Positions 46,401 to 52,862 of a DNA stretch of 64,000 nucleotides are shown here, piece after piece. The stretch is from JAVVEH01 sp032251435. GTDB taxonomy: Bacteria > Verrucomicrobiota > Lentisphaeria > Oligosphaerales > MVZH01. Position 1 is the stretch's first letter. Every line of letters begins with the position of its first letter. The stretch lies in NCBI GenBank assembly GCA_032251435.1, contig JAVVEH010000007.1, forward strand, positions 62,001 through 126,000, written 5' to 3'. Below the pieces are notes generated by a model, which did not search any database, was not told the origin of the DNA, and was given only the letters and a program-made list of their open reading frames with translations. The translations under genes and the position numbers were made by a program.

Positions 46401-46764
46401 GATGGAAGCGCAGATTAAGCCGTTCGCGGATGAGATTCAGCGCGGCCTGGGGATTGTCACCGTATTCCAGCAGCGCCTGCCGGTTTTGAATCTCCCGCAT
46501 CAGCCCGGTGTCGTGATGCTGCTTTCGCCACTGATCCAGAAGCGAGCGGACGGCGGCGGTGTCCCCCCGGAGCTGGCTGTCCAGACAGTGATAGTAGAAA
46601 TACTCGTCGGTTCCCGGAATCAACTGCTTCAAGACCTCGGCCCGGTCCCGGGCCAGAGCGAAGTTCTCGGCAAACCCGATCTCCCCCGCCGGAGCGATGC
46701 CCGTGCGGGACATAACGGCCATTAGGATCAGAGCGGAAATGAGCTTCATTGATGCGGCTTTCAT
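40477..46764 (-). CDS. giant secreted protein, unknown (alpha-macroglobulin-like layout)
   Basis: 2,095 residues with an N-terminal signal peptide (LISALILMAVMSRTGIAPAG). A helical/TPR-like first ~430 residues precede a long series of beta-rich blocks (~430-1250) with MG2-like phrases: FRIYDEAGTFLSKASIWMAG, GETARVILRPVLTLNG, VHVSVKH. A helical middle at ~1250-1500 contains a proline-alanine-methionine linker (PAPAPAMETMALSE). More beta and helical domains follow, and the C-terminus resembles a carboxypeptidase-regulatory-type module. No GCGEQ thioester motif was seen. A ribosome site (AAAGGAC) precedes ATG 46764. Probably a surface or periplasmic protein; role unknown. Confidence 0.75.
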   Translation of the reverse strand: MKAASMKLISALILMAVMSRTGIAPAGEIGFAENFALARDRAEVLKQLIPGTDEYFYYHCLDSQLRGDTAAVRSLLDQWRKQHHDTGLMREIQNRQALLEYGDNPQAALNLIRERLNLRFHHAKIEPDKVPDYPTVLDPKRVSWETLRDSRMSRHDGLRYIEPLGYERIIRGSLNPDNRRRLLGLLRRPDYPKLPELVVEDLRYRHSGGFGCHPVHGMMTLAQLDTCLALMPELLNNSRFIDTYLAKIRPSEDADPESRAARGEHLERLWAFVGRLAPAHNSLKACVLYRQLEFDREDGEYNRERFMDYLKLPRNIFYVNRKYLGREEFQRVQVNLGASYQTQTLLPPVGTDEELARDYLARFLLDAPNYDAFVEYIDEQYLKELFAETKIVNGVGDMQAWYNLLPADKYRRLKDRIDLAFLPANDRFVGRGEEINLQVAIKNIKKLIVNVYELNTVNVYRDQMAEITTAVDLDGLVPNVERTVEYPDEPLRRHVETLAFPEIKGDGVFVVELIGNGRSSRALIRRGAMNFHQRLGAAGHVFRIYDEAGTFLSKASIWMAGKEYPADEAGEIVVPYSNSPARQNIVIQHADFAVLREFEHQAETYALQVGFNVPRESLIAGETARVILRPVLTLNGIEIDRGLLLNPKVSIRSTDRDGIGASTEVGDLKLSDREEWIHEIKVPEKLAKLDLTFTAKVENLSQGNKIDLSASYSTSLNGIEASDKVSDLFLRRAAEGYRVDFLGRNGEPLADRAVHVSVKHRMITDEETIVLKTDAAGRVSLGYLPEITQVTASTDDGLIQSWPLHGDTHSQPSVIQVNVGSPVMIPFMAAPEADVFAPFSLLETRGGQNVKDWSAHVALEGGYLIARDLSAGDYTLLLKDSGDRVAIRVAEVLERETDDGVLVGKARLLELTNPVPAQIGAVSADKDALSLTLIGAGPAARVHIVCSRFAPRSPLHVANPVVNPPVWGQNLPPVVSHYLSGRTIGDEYRYVLERKYAETFPGNMLKRPSLLLAPWALRDTRTGIDRAKGGEGWLGNEDLHSTIMAGKYGGRAARRDDAGGPGSVAFTSYNFLPSPPVVLANLRAGKDGRLAVPLADLGAGAFVEIVLVDGRDMAYRTLLLPEMAETYQDLRLPRALPADQHLAERKKTTTLLKGTVFTIADMTTSKMELYDSLGKVFNLYATLSNDTTLAEFAFILQWPVLSADAKLEKYSEYACHELNVFLLRKDPDFFKQVIAPFIADKKDKTFMDLYLLDRDLSGFLEPWAYHRLNAVEKILLAERIVARRDATARLIKEVYDRIPPDIERFNRLFDTAVLGNALEGSALGDMFAAAADEVVIEEPEDFGGAGRPKRAMTERAMPAPAPAMETMALSETPPREVALEKSLMDGRRQAERKRDIAARQRVVQLFRKLEQTKEWVENNYYHIPIERQLADLVTVNAFWRDYAAREPGKPFLSGNLAEAGESFAEMMLALAVLDLPFKADEHDMKAEERGLKITPAGGAIAFHREIMPAVIDDNALPFLVSQNFFDPANRYRYENNEKIDRFIREEFVKGKVYGCQLVLTNPTSSRRKVNILQQVPLGAIPVNGSDFTRGHNRQLEPYSTQAMEYYFYFPAAGQFRHYPVHVAQNETLVGSAEPFVFNVVDKPTIIDTESWEYISQNGSLEEVVAFLNTHNLGRLDLGLVAFRMKDKGAFDTILDLLAKRLTYHDTLWSYAVYHNQPETIRQYLPHTPFADQCGRIFASPLLTVEPVPRHHYQHKEYWPLVNARACQLGERRKILNEQFHGQYEAFMKTLTYRAALTSADRMAVIVYLLLQDRVGEALEQFAKVKPDELETRMPYDYLAAYLSFYRAAPREGAAIAKRYADYPVKRWRDMFAAVTAQADEIAGADSRVVDSEDRDQVQTKIADSAPSLELSRDGDRFLLDHRNLDTVRVNYYPMDVELLFSRNPFVQDISGGFSIIRPRRTVEMKLKAGKDQTDFDVPEEFADRNVMIEVVGGGVVRRQAYYPNSLLVRMIPTHGQLAVARQGAGKPLPGVYVKVYARMKNGQIQFFKDGYTDLRGRFDYASLSTNEIDDVERFSILILSDEFGAVVREAAPPKM

Positions 46765-46820
46765 GGGCGTGTCCTTTGCAAATTCTGTTTACCGGCCTGT
46801 CGCCATACAGGGGTTCGACT

Positions 46821-46849
46821 AATATGCTCCATCAGTGTGGACGTTGCAA
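46821..46849 (-). promoter_or_regulatory. possible promoter of the giant gene
   Basis: On the minus strand TTGCAA (46844-46849) and CATATT (46821-46826), 17 nt apart, lie 57 nt before the ATG. Each hexamer deviates at one or two positions. Confidence 0.35.
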
Positions 46850-47061
46850 CACGGGACATTTTTAAAAATCGCCCCACTGTTTTCCGGTATGAGCCATTGT
46901 CATGCCATGATCACCCAAGGCCGGGACCCGCTCACGGCGGGGCTAAACATTCGCCTCCCCGAACCGGGAGAATGGCCTGTTTTCGCAATTTGACTCCGCC
47001 CCGGATCACGCACGGAAAAAAGCCGCGGCTCACCCATCTCAAACGCCTTGCGGCCGCCAAA
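46850..47061. other. intergenic, nothing recognised
   Basis: Between the promoter of the giant gene and the gap terminator. Some short GC-rich inverted words occur, but no gene, repeat shared with elsewhere, or regulatory site can be supported. Confidence 0.35.
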
Positions 47062-47096
47062 CAAAAAACGCCCGGCGCGGAATCCGCGCCGGGCGT
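47062..47096 (-). terminator. intrinsic terminator of gap
   Basis: A 14-bp perfect GC-rich stem (47068-47081 with 47083-47096, single-nucleotide top plus fraying pairs) is followed on the minus strand by a run of U's encoded at 47063-47068. It lies 40 nt after the gap stop. Confidence 0.88.
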
Positions 47097-47135
47097 GAAC
47101 GGTCAGTGCGCCGTCAGCAAAACCACACCAGTGGC

Positions 47136-48131
47136 TTAGCCGGTGATCACTTTAATCAAGTCCAGAACTTTGCAGGAGTAACCCCACTCGTTGTCGTACC
47201 AGGAGACAACCTTGACGAAGGTGCCGTCCAGCTGAATACCGGCTTTGGCGTCGAAAACGCTGGTGCAGGTTTCGTCACGGAAATCCGTCGCGACAACCGC
47301 TTCATCGGTGTAGCCGAGCACACCGGCCAACTCGCCTTCGCTGGCCTTTTTCATCGCCGCGCAGATGTCTTCATAGCTGGCTTCTTTTTTCAGAACGACA
47401 GTCAAGTCGACAACAGACACATCGGAGGTCGGCACGCGGAAAGCCATGCCGGTCAGTTTGCCGTTAAGCTCTGGAATAACTTTACCCACAGCCTTGGCGG
47501 CGCCCGTGCTGGAAGGAATGATGTTTTCCAGGATGCCGCGGCCGCCGCGCCAGTCTTTCATGGACGGGCCGTCAACGGTCTTCTGCGTGGCGGTGGCGGC
47601 GTGAACCGTGGTCATCAGACCTTTTTCGATGCCGAAGGTGTCATTCAGAACCTTGGCGACAGGCGCCAGGCAATTGGTGGTGCAGGACGCGTTGGAAACG
47701 ATATCCTGGCCGGCGTAGGAGTCGGTGTTGACACCGCAGACGAACATGGGAGTCGCATCCTTGGAAGGAGCGGACAGAACGACTTTTTTGGCGCCGGCGG
47801 TGATGTGTTTGCGGGCGGTCTCATCGGTCAGGAAGAACCCGGTGGATTCAACAACAACCTCCGCGCCGATAGCGCCCCAGGCCAGATCGGCGGGATCGCG
47901 TTCAGCGGTGATGCGGATGCTTTTGCCGTTGACAACTAGAGCGCCATCAACCACCTCAACCGTCCCGGCGAAACGACCGTGGACACTGTCGTATTTGAGC
48001 ATGTAGGCCAAGTAATCAACATCGAGCAAATCGTTAATGCCGACAATCTCAATGTCGTCACGTGTGGACGCCGCGCGGAAAACCATCCGGCCAATACGGC
48101 CAAAACCATTAATACCAACTTTGATCGCCAT
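47136..48131 (-). CDS. gap: glyceraldehyde-3-phosphate dehydrogenase
   Basis: 331 residues, the family's normal length. It oxidises and phosphorylates glyceraldehyde 3-phosphate with NAD(P)+. The Rossmann motif VGINGFGRIGR opens the protein; the catalytic cysteine is Cys150 in SNASCTTNC; the base histidine is about His177 in TTVHAAT; the C-terminal WYDNEWGYS is characteristic. AAAAGGAGTCC gives a strong ribosome site, and a good promoter lies upstream. Monocistronic, ending in a strong terminator. Confidence 0.97.
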   Translation of the reverse strand: MAIKVGINGFGRIGRMVFRAASTRDDIEIVGINDLLDVDYLAYMLKYDSVHGRFAGTVEVVDGALVVNGKSIRITAERDPADLAWGAIGAEVVVESTGFFLTDETARKHITAGAKKVVLSAPSKDATPMFVCGVNTDSYAGQDIVSNASCTTNCLAPVAKVLNDTFGIEKGLMTTVHAATATQKTVDGPSMKDWRGGRGILENIIPSSTGAAKAVGKVIPELNGKLTGMAFRVPTSDVSVVDLTVVLKKEASYEDICAAMKKASEGELAGVLGYTDEAVVATDFRDETCTSVFDAKAGIQLDGTFVKVVSWYDNEWGYSCKVLDLIKVITG

Positions 48132-48205
48132 GTCTGGACTCCTTTTTTGTGGGTTCGCATGCCTGTCGATTCACGACACCAGCATTTTGAAAAAATTAAG
48201 ATATA

Positions 48206-48233
48206 AATATATCCAATAGAGAATAAAATGCAA
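48206..48233 (-). promoter_or_regulatory. promoter of gap
   Basis: On the minus strand TTGCAT (48228-48233) and TATATT (48206-48211), spacer 16 nt, sit in an AT-rich stretch about 75 nt before the start. One mismatch per hexamer. Confidence 0.55.
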
Positions 48234-48281
48234 CTGTTTCACATTGGGCGATGATGTGTTTTTAATAAATAAACACGGTCG

Positions 48282-48309
48282 AGGCGGATAGCGGTCGCGC
48301 CATCCGCCT
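48282..48309 (-). terminator. possible terminator of the oxidoreductase gene
   Basis: AGGCGGAT (48282-48289) and ATCCGCCT (48302-48309) form an 8-bp stem with a GC-rich loop, 37 nt after the upstream stop. The following sequence is AT-rich but has no continuous U-run. Confidence 0.4.
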
Positions 48310-48345
48310 GGACCTTACCATGAGACCGCCGCATGTTCAGAGAGA

Positions 48346-49446
48346 CTAATCAATCTCCCCTTCCCTCAGGTTCATGGGCAGAGCGGCGGGCCGTTCGCAC
48401 GTGGTGGTCAGATCAATGTGCCGACCTTCACGAGAGGCGTCATGGAAAGCGTGCATGATATCCAGGACGTGAAGGGCCAGTTGGCCGCCCGCGCGGTTGG
48501 CGCGTTTGCTGAGGATGGCCGAGGCCATGTCGGCGACACCCAGACCGCGGGAATTTTCCGCATAGCCATGGGTCAAGAGAATCTCCTGCCAATCCTGCCC
48601 GGGACGCATGAGTTTGACCGGTCCCCCGAAGCCGTTGGGATCCGGCACACTCAGGCTGCCTTCGGTGCCATAGACTTCAATGCGCGGCAAATTCGCCCGC
48701 CAGACATCAAAACTGGTGATGATTGTTCCCACCGCCCCGTTGGCGAAATCCATGACCCCGGCGATGTGGGTGGGCACCTCGACATCCACGGTTTTTCCTT
48801 TTTTGGGGGCGCTGGTAATCAGACGCTGGTCAAATGATTTCTGAGCGGAACCAGTCACCCGCTTGACCGGACCGATCATATTGACCAGCGCGGTGAGGTA
48901 ATAGGGGCCCATATCGAACATGGGGCCGCCGCCAACTTGATAATAGAACTCGGGATCCGGGTGCCAGGACTCGTGACCGTGACACATCATAAACGCGGTC
49001 GCCGCGACTGGTTCGCCGATCCAGCCGTCATCAATGAGCTTGCGGCAGGTTTGGTGTCCGCCACCCAGAAACGTGTCCGGAGCGTTGCCGACGTACAGGC
49101 CACGCTCGGCGGCCATGTCAAGCAACGCCTGTCCGTCCGCCCGGGTGATCGCCAAGGGCTTCTCATTATAGACAGATTTTCCCGCTTCCAAGGCGGCTTT
49201 GGCGACGGGATAATGGGCGTGGGGGATCGTCAGATTTAAGACGATATCAATATCAGGATCGGCCATAAGCTCCGCGGTCGCGCACGCTTTGGGAATCCCA
49301 TATTCCTCAGCTTTGGCTTTGGCCCGGTCCAGATTCAAGTCCGCGCAGGCCGCGATATTTAAAATGTTAAACGCGGAACACCGTTTGAAATAAATACCAC
49401 TAATATTTCCGCAACCGACAATCCCGACATTCACTTTTTCGGACAT
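48346..49446 (-). CDS. Gfo/Idh/MocA family NAD(P)-dependent oxidoreductase
   Basis: 366 residues. The N-terminal Rossmann domain has VGIVGCGNISG for the dinucleotide, and YNEKPLAITRADG contains the EKP motif with the catalytic-region lysine. The C-terminal alpha/beta domain has MFDMGPYYLTALVNMIG, typical of the GFO_IDH_MocA fold. Members act on sugars, inositols or their derivatives; the substrate is unknown. ATG 49446 (MSEKVNVGIVG) has AGGATTT upstream and fits the family better than the start at 49479. Confidence 0.9.
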   Translation of the reverse strand: MSEKVNVGIVGCGNISGIYFKRCSAFNILNIAACADLNLDRAKAKAEEYGIPKACATAELMADPDIDIVLNLTIPHAHYPVAKAALEAGKSVYNEKPLAITRADGQALLDMAAERGLYVGNAPDTFLGGGHQTCRKLIDDGWIGEPVAATAFMMCHGHESWHPDPEFYYQVGGGPMFDMGPYYLTALVNMIGPVKRVTGSAQKSFDQRLITSAPKKGKTVDVEVPTHIAGVMDFANGAVGTIITSFDVWRANLPRIEVYGTEGSLSVPDPNGFGGPVKLMRPGQDWQEILLTHGYAENSRGLGVADMASAILSKRANRAGGQLALHVLDIMHAFHDASREGRHIDLTTTCERPAALPMNLREGEID

Positions 49447-49537
49447 GACATTAAATCCTACCGTTGTGTTTAATTTCAATCATTTTTGGGGCGAAACGCG
49501 CCAAAAGACGGGCGTGACCTGAAAAGATTCTCAGTGA

Positions 49538-51277
49538 TTAATACGGCACCAGTTCCGGAGGAATTTTCTCGCCGCTTAAATCACAGCAGTCGTTTTCATT
49601 CATTTCAATAATTTGAGGAACGATTCCTCCAAGTCTTGAGCGGTAAAAACTGGTTGTAATCAGATTGCCCCGGGCATCCCGCAGGGCCGCCACCCATCCA
49701 TAATACGTGTACCCGTATTCACTGTAATACGAATCATGAAACTGCACACTTATCTCCGTGTCGGCCGTTTCCGCGGATGTCCATTTTCCCACATCCAACG
49801 GGGCGTCAATACGCTTCAACACTTTCACGATATCCTTCTTGCGCATGGACTGCCCGATAATGAACAATTCCGTCTTCAGCCCGGGCAGGGGATCAGTCGA
49901 ATTGTTTTTCACTGAAACCCGGGCGACTAAACTTTGTGTTTTACTGCTGTAATAATCGCCGTCTTTTCGTGTCTGGCGGCGGACGAGACCCTTTAAGACC
50001 ACGGAGCGGGGATCAATGGTGACAGCGGCGGGCGGATCAACCACCGATGGCGAACCCCCGGAAGGGACAGCCACGATCGGATCCACAGTGAAGACCGGAT
50101 CGGGCGGAAGGTCAGGCAGATGATCCACTTCGCTGATTAACACGGGCCCTAACTGCGGAACTTTTTCGAACCACGCCCGGGCCGCCGCGCGGTCATTTTT
50201 TTTAAGCGCGACACAGCCCAGATACAAAGCCTTGGCACCGATGTCCGCTTCCACGAGACGCCCGGCCAGTTCCGACAGATCAAACTCATCCAAGCTAACG
50301 CTCTTTTTGGCAATGGCCGTCCCCACTTTTCTCTGCAACTCGACGGTGTCATCACCCACATCACCAATCCGGACAGTGACCTCCTTGCCATCCAATTTAA
50401 CCGGCCCGATGACACCGATTTGCTGTTTGAAACCGGCCATAATTTCCGCTTTCGCCGTATCAAGGCCCCGAAGCGCCCGCATGGCCTCCACCAGCATCTC
50501 CGGATACTCAAAGTCGGCGAGTTCCGCCAACGCCCGGGCCGGTTGCTCATTGATGATATTCCGAGCGGCAATGCCCACAACAATGTCGCACCCCTTTTGC
50601 CTCTCACGGGCCGAGGCCTCGTAGCGTCGCGCCAAATCAAAGAGCGTTTTATTCACGTCGTCGGCATATTCGCCGGTGTAGGACCGGCAAAAGCGGGCGG
50701 CGTCGGTCAGATCGCCCGCCGCCGCCAGGCGTTTGGCTTCCTCCCGCGCCGTTTTCAGCCGGGCCGCGATGACTTCCGCCCGCGCCCGTCGCAGCGCGTC
50801 CTTAACCGCGGCCAGTTGATTTTGATAGGCCAAGGGAGCGTCTTGACTGAATCGCTCAACAGCCGCCAGAACAGGATCCACATTCCCCCTCTCCGCCAGC
50901 ACGAGTTGGCACCGGTTCCGCAGCGCGTTCCAGTCCCGCTCCATGCGCGCCAGTTCCGCCGCGCCGGCGGTGTCACCAGGCTGTTCCACGGTCACGGGCT
51001 TCACGGGCTCTTTCACAGGAGCGATGGCGCTATGATCCTGATAAACGACCCAAACGACCGCGGCGATTCCCGCACCCAAAATAAAGGAAATAATGATAAA
51101 AACCGGTGTCACGATGGCGGATCTGACCGGGCGCTCGGGACGATGGTGAAACGCCACCTGCGGCGCCGGCGGCACAGCAAACTCATTTTCACAATCCGGA
51201 CAGATCACCCGTTCAACACCAAACTCCACCTCCAGTTCAGCTTGGCAGTAGGGGCATGTGAACTCTCTTGCGCGCAT
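49538..51277 (-). CDS. zinc-ribbon transmembrane protein, unknown
   Basis: 579 residues. A zinc ribbon opens the protein (FTCPYCQAELEV, VICPDCENEF: two CxxC). A transmembrane helix follows at ~56-78 (VTPVFIIISFILGAGIAAVVW), then a long coiled-coil/helical region (~100-330). The C-terminal beta-rich part (~400-579) includes SVKNNSTDPLPGLKTELF. The layout, zinc ribbon then one helix then a large exterior part, is common in PVC bacteria. A good ribosome site (AAGGAGTCGA) precedes ATG 51277. Confidence 0.7.
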   Translation of the reverse strand: MRAREFTCPYCQAELEVEFGVERVICPDCENEFAVPPAPQVAFHHRPERPVRSAIVTPVFIIISFILGAGIAAVVWVVYQDHSAIAPVKEPVKPVTVEQPGDTAGAAELARMERDWNALRNRCQLVLAERGNVDPVLAAVERFSQDAPLAYQNQLAAVKDALRRARAEVIAARLKTAREEAKRLAAAGDLTDAARFCRSYTGEYADDVNKTLFDLARRYEASARERQKGCDIVVGIAARNIINEQPARALAELADFEYPEMLVEAMRALRGLDTAKAEIMAGFKQQIGVIGPVKLDGKEVTVRIGDVGDDTVELQRKVGTAIAKKSVSLDEFDLSELAGRLVEADIGAKALYLGCVALKKNDRAAARAWFEKVPQLGPVLISEVDHLPDLPPDPVFTVDPIVAVPSGGSPSVVDPPAAVTIDPRSVVLKGLVRRQTRKDGDYYSSKTQSLVARVSVKNNSTDPLPGLKTELFIIGQSMRKKDIVKVLKRIDAPLDVGKWTSAETADTEISVQFHDSYYSEYGYTYYGWVAALRDARGNLITTSFYRSRLGGIVPQIIEMNENDCCDLSGEKIPPELVPY

Positions 51278-51828
51278 CAGTCGACTCCTTCATTAGCTGG
51301 CGAATCCTAACTCCGCCGAGGATCCCGCGAAAACCGCCTTACCTGACCATCGAAACTCGTGGAACAGCCATTCAAAACAGGCGCGCTTCAAACGCCTGCG
51401 CGGGATAAAGGCAATGTGGTTAACTTACTTTTTAAAGACGAATTTGCGAACCGTTTTTTTAACTCGGGCATGACAGTGGACAACTAAGGCCGGTCCCGTG
51501 GCGGCCTGAGCACATGAAACGTGACTCGCATTGGGAGACACCCGCGCCTGAGGGCATTCCGCATTCCCCGTGATACCGGCATATGCGGCCAGGGAGGGCT
51601 CGGGAACCGCGGCGGAATTTAATTCCGCGGCGCTGAGCGTGATTCCAGTATGGTTGCACATGGGAACTGTTACATTATATTGGGTGTCTACTTGAACCGT
51701 TGGCCGCTGGCTTCATCGTCAAGTGACGTGAAGATGTCAGCTGTTTAACAGACCAAGCGCTCACCCGGCTCCCGAGCCGTCCGCGTCCCGCGGGCAGACG
51801 GGAACCGAAGATGACAAGGCCCTGTGAC
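51278..51828. other. intergenic region before tmRNA
   Basis: About 550 nt. No gene is supported. It includes a GCGGAATTTAATTCCGC-type palindrome at about 51611-51630; a similar one occurs near 30783. Hairpin-forming GC words precede the tmRNA, but no clear promoter was found. Confidence 0.4.
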
Positions 51829-52189
51829 GGGGGTGAAATGGTTTCGACTGGTCAGGTGCAGCGTCGGTCGCATGCGGAGGATGATCGTTGGCCTCCTAAA
51901 TCATCGGTCAAAAACATAACTGCGAACGAAGAGTACGCACTGGCCGCTTAATTGACGGTCACGTCTCCGCCGCCGATGTCTGATAAGCGGCAGTGAGGCG
52001 CCAACCCATCAGGCTGGCTGTGACGCCGTGCACGCGGGCGGATCGGCGAGAACCAACAGTTCGTGTATGTCTTTTCAGTAGGTTTGTGTCCCACCGGCTG
52101 ATTGGACGAGATTCAAGGGAACACTAAGCATGTAGACACCGCCGTATCATCTTTTCAGGACCCGGGTTCGACTCCCGGCACCTCCACCA
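51829..52189 (+). ncRNA. ssrA: transfer-messenger RNA
   Basis: 361 nt with all tmRNA hallmarks. The 5' end GGGGGTGAAATGGTTTCGAC has the acceptor strand GGGGGTG, which pairs with CACCTCC before the CCA. The 3' tRNA-like end is GGGTTCGACTCCCGG then CACCTCCACCA. The tag frame ends NITANEEYALAA then TAA (51913-51951), and the AAA at 51910-51912 may be the resume codon. With SmpB it rescues stalled ribosomes and tags products for proteolysis; the ALAA end is the usual protease signal. RNase R, needed for decay of the messages, is also encoded here (rnr). Confidence 0.96.
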
Positions 52190-52239
52190 TTCGACTCGCC
52201 TTCGGCTTGCTCATGGCAGGCCAAAAGAGGAGAATGGTG
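52189..52239 (+). repeat. 51-bp direct repeat, copy 1, abutting tmRNA
   Basis: Starts on the last base of the tmRNA's CCA: ATTCGACTCGCCTTCGGC, ending GGAGAATGGTG. An identical copy begins at 52273. Confidence 0.92.
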
Positions 52240-52272
52240 CCCCGAGCTTGTCGAGGGGCGTGACAAAAATAT

Positions 52273-52323
52273 ATTCGACTCGCCTTCGGCTTGCTCATGG
52301 CAGGCCAAAAGAGGAGAATGGTG
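52273..52323 (+). repeat. 51-bp direct repeat, copy 2
   Basis: Identical to 52189-52239 over all 51 bases, with a 33-bp spacer (period 84). It ends 10 nt before the GIY-YIG gene. Confidence 0.92.
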
Positions 52324-52333
52324 GAAGTATTGA

Positions 52334-52639
52334 ATGGGACAGTGGACTGTTTACATTCTAAAATGTGCTGACAATTCATATTATGTGGGTTACACACATG
52401 ATCTTGACTGCCGCCTGAAGGCACATGATGCCGGTTCTGCCGCAAGGTATACGCGCGATCGCCGGCCAGTATTGCTTGTGTTCAATGAAACCTGCGACAC
52501 CGAATCAAAAGCCATCCACAGGGAGCGCCAGTTAAAAAGATGGTCCCATGCCAAAAAGAAGGCTTTGATTTGTGGAGACACGAGCGCTTTGAAGGAACTT
52601 GCCAAACCCCATTCTTTTCTAAAATCTCATTCGGGGTGA
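52334..52639 (+). CDS. GIY-YIG nuclease-superfamily protein (YhbQ/UPF0213-like)
   Basis: 101 residues: the GIY-YIG core is VYILKC...YYVGYT (residues 6-21), with Arg27 in LDCRLKAH and Glu64 in HRERQLKRW, matching the family's catalytic set. Small single-domain members such as YhbQ are thought to be structure-specific DNA nucleases. It starts 10 nt after the 51-bp repeat downstream of tmRNA, a place often used by mobile elements. Start ATG 52334 has only a weak ribosome site. Confidence 0.85.
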   Translation: MGQWTVYILKCADNSYYVGYTHDLDCRLKAHDAGSAARYTRDRRPVLLVFNETCDTESKAIHRERQLKRWSHAKKKALICGDTSALKELAKPHSFLKSHSG

Positions 52640-52720
52640 GCGTTTTCCGAGAAGCATTTCTAATCCTGCCATGGCATCGTTTTTCTCCTGCCGCCGCGTC
52701 AGCTCTCTTGAAACTGGTTC

Positions 52721-52839
52721 AATAATCAGTAAGTCATTAATCAGCGCTCAGTGCTCAAGTTCGTTGGCCGTTGAGGGCCAAGAGTAGCCTTCTCTTGAAA
52801 CTTGAGCACTGATTATTGACTTACTGATTACTGATTATT
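52721..52839. repeat. long imperfect inverted repeat between convergent genes
   Basis: AATCAGTAAGTCA and CAGTGCTCAAGTT (52724-52762) pair with AACTTGAGCACTG and TGACTTACTGATT (52799-52829), interrupted by an internal 8-nt difference. The arms are AT-rich with short ATCAGT and ACTGATT tandem words. It lies between the GIY-YIG gene and the convergent 527-residue gene and may act as a terminator. Confidence 0.7.
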
Positions 52840-52862
52840 GATCATGCTCACATGGATCTCGT

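Noticed and set aside
41002..46725. Two long plus-strand open frames (41002-42963 and 44962-46725) opposite the giant secreted gene
   Set aside because: Both lie wholly antisense to a minus-strand gene with signal peptide and ribosome site, have no start signal and read as low-information Val/Gly/Asp-rich chains. They are by-products of GC-rich codon positions.
52155..52445. Minus-strand frame over the tmRNA end with a peptide duplicated in it
   Set aside because: It is the translation of the 51-bp direct repeats plus the tmRNA tail, not a gene.
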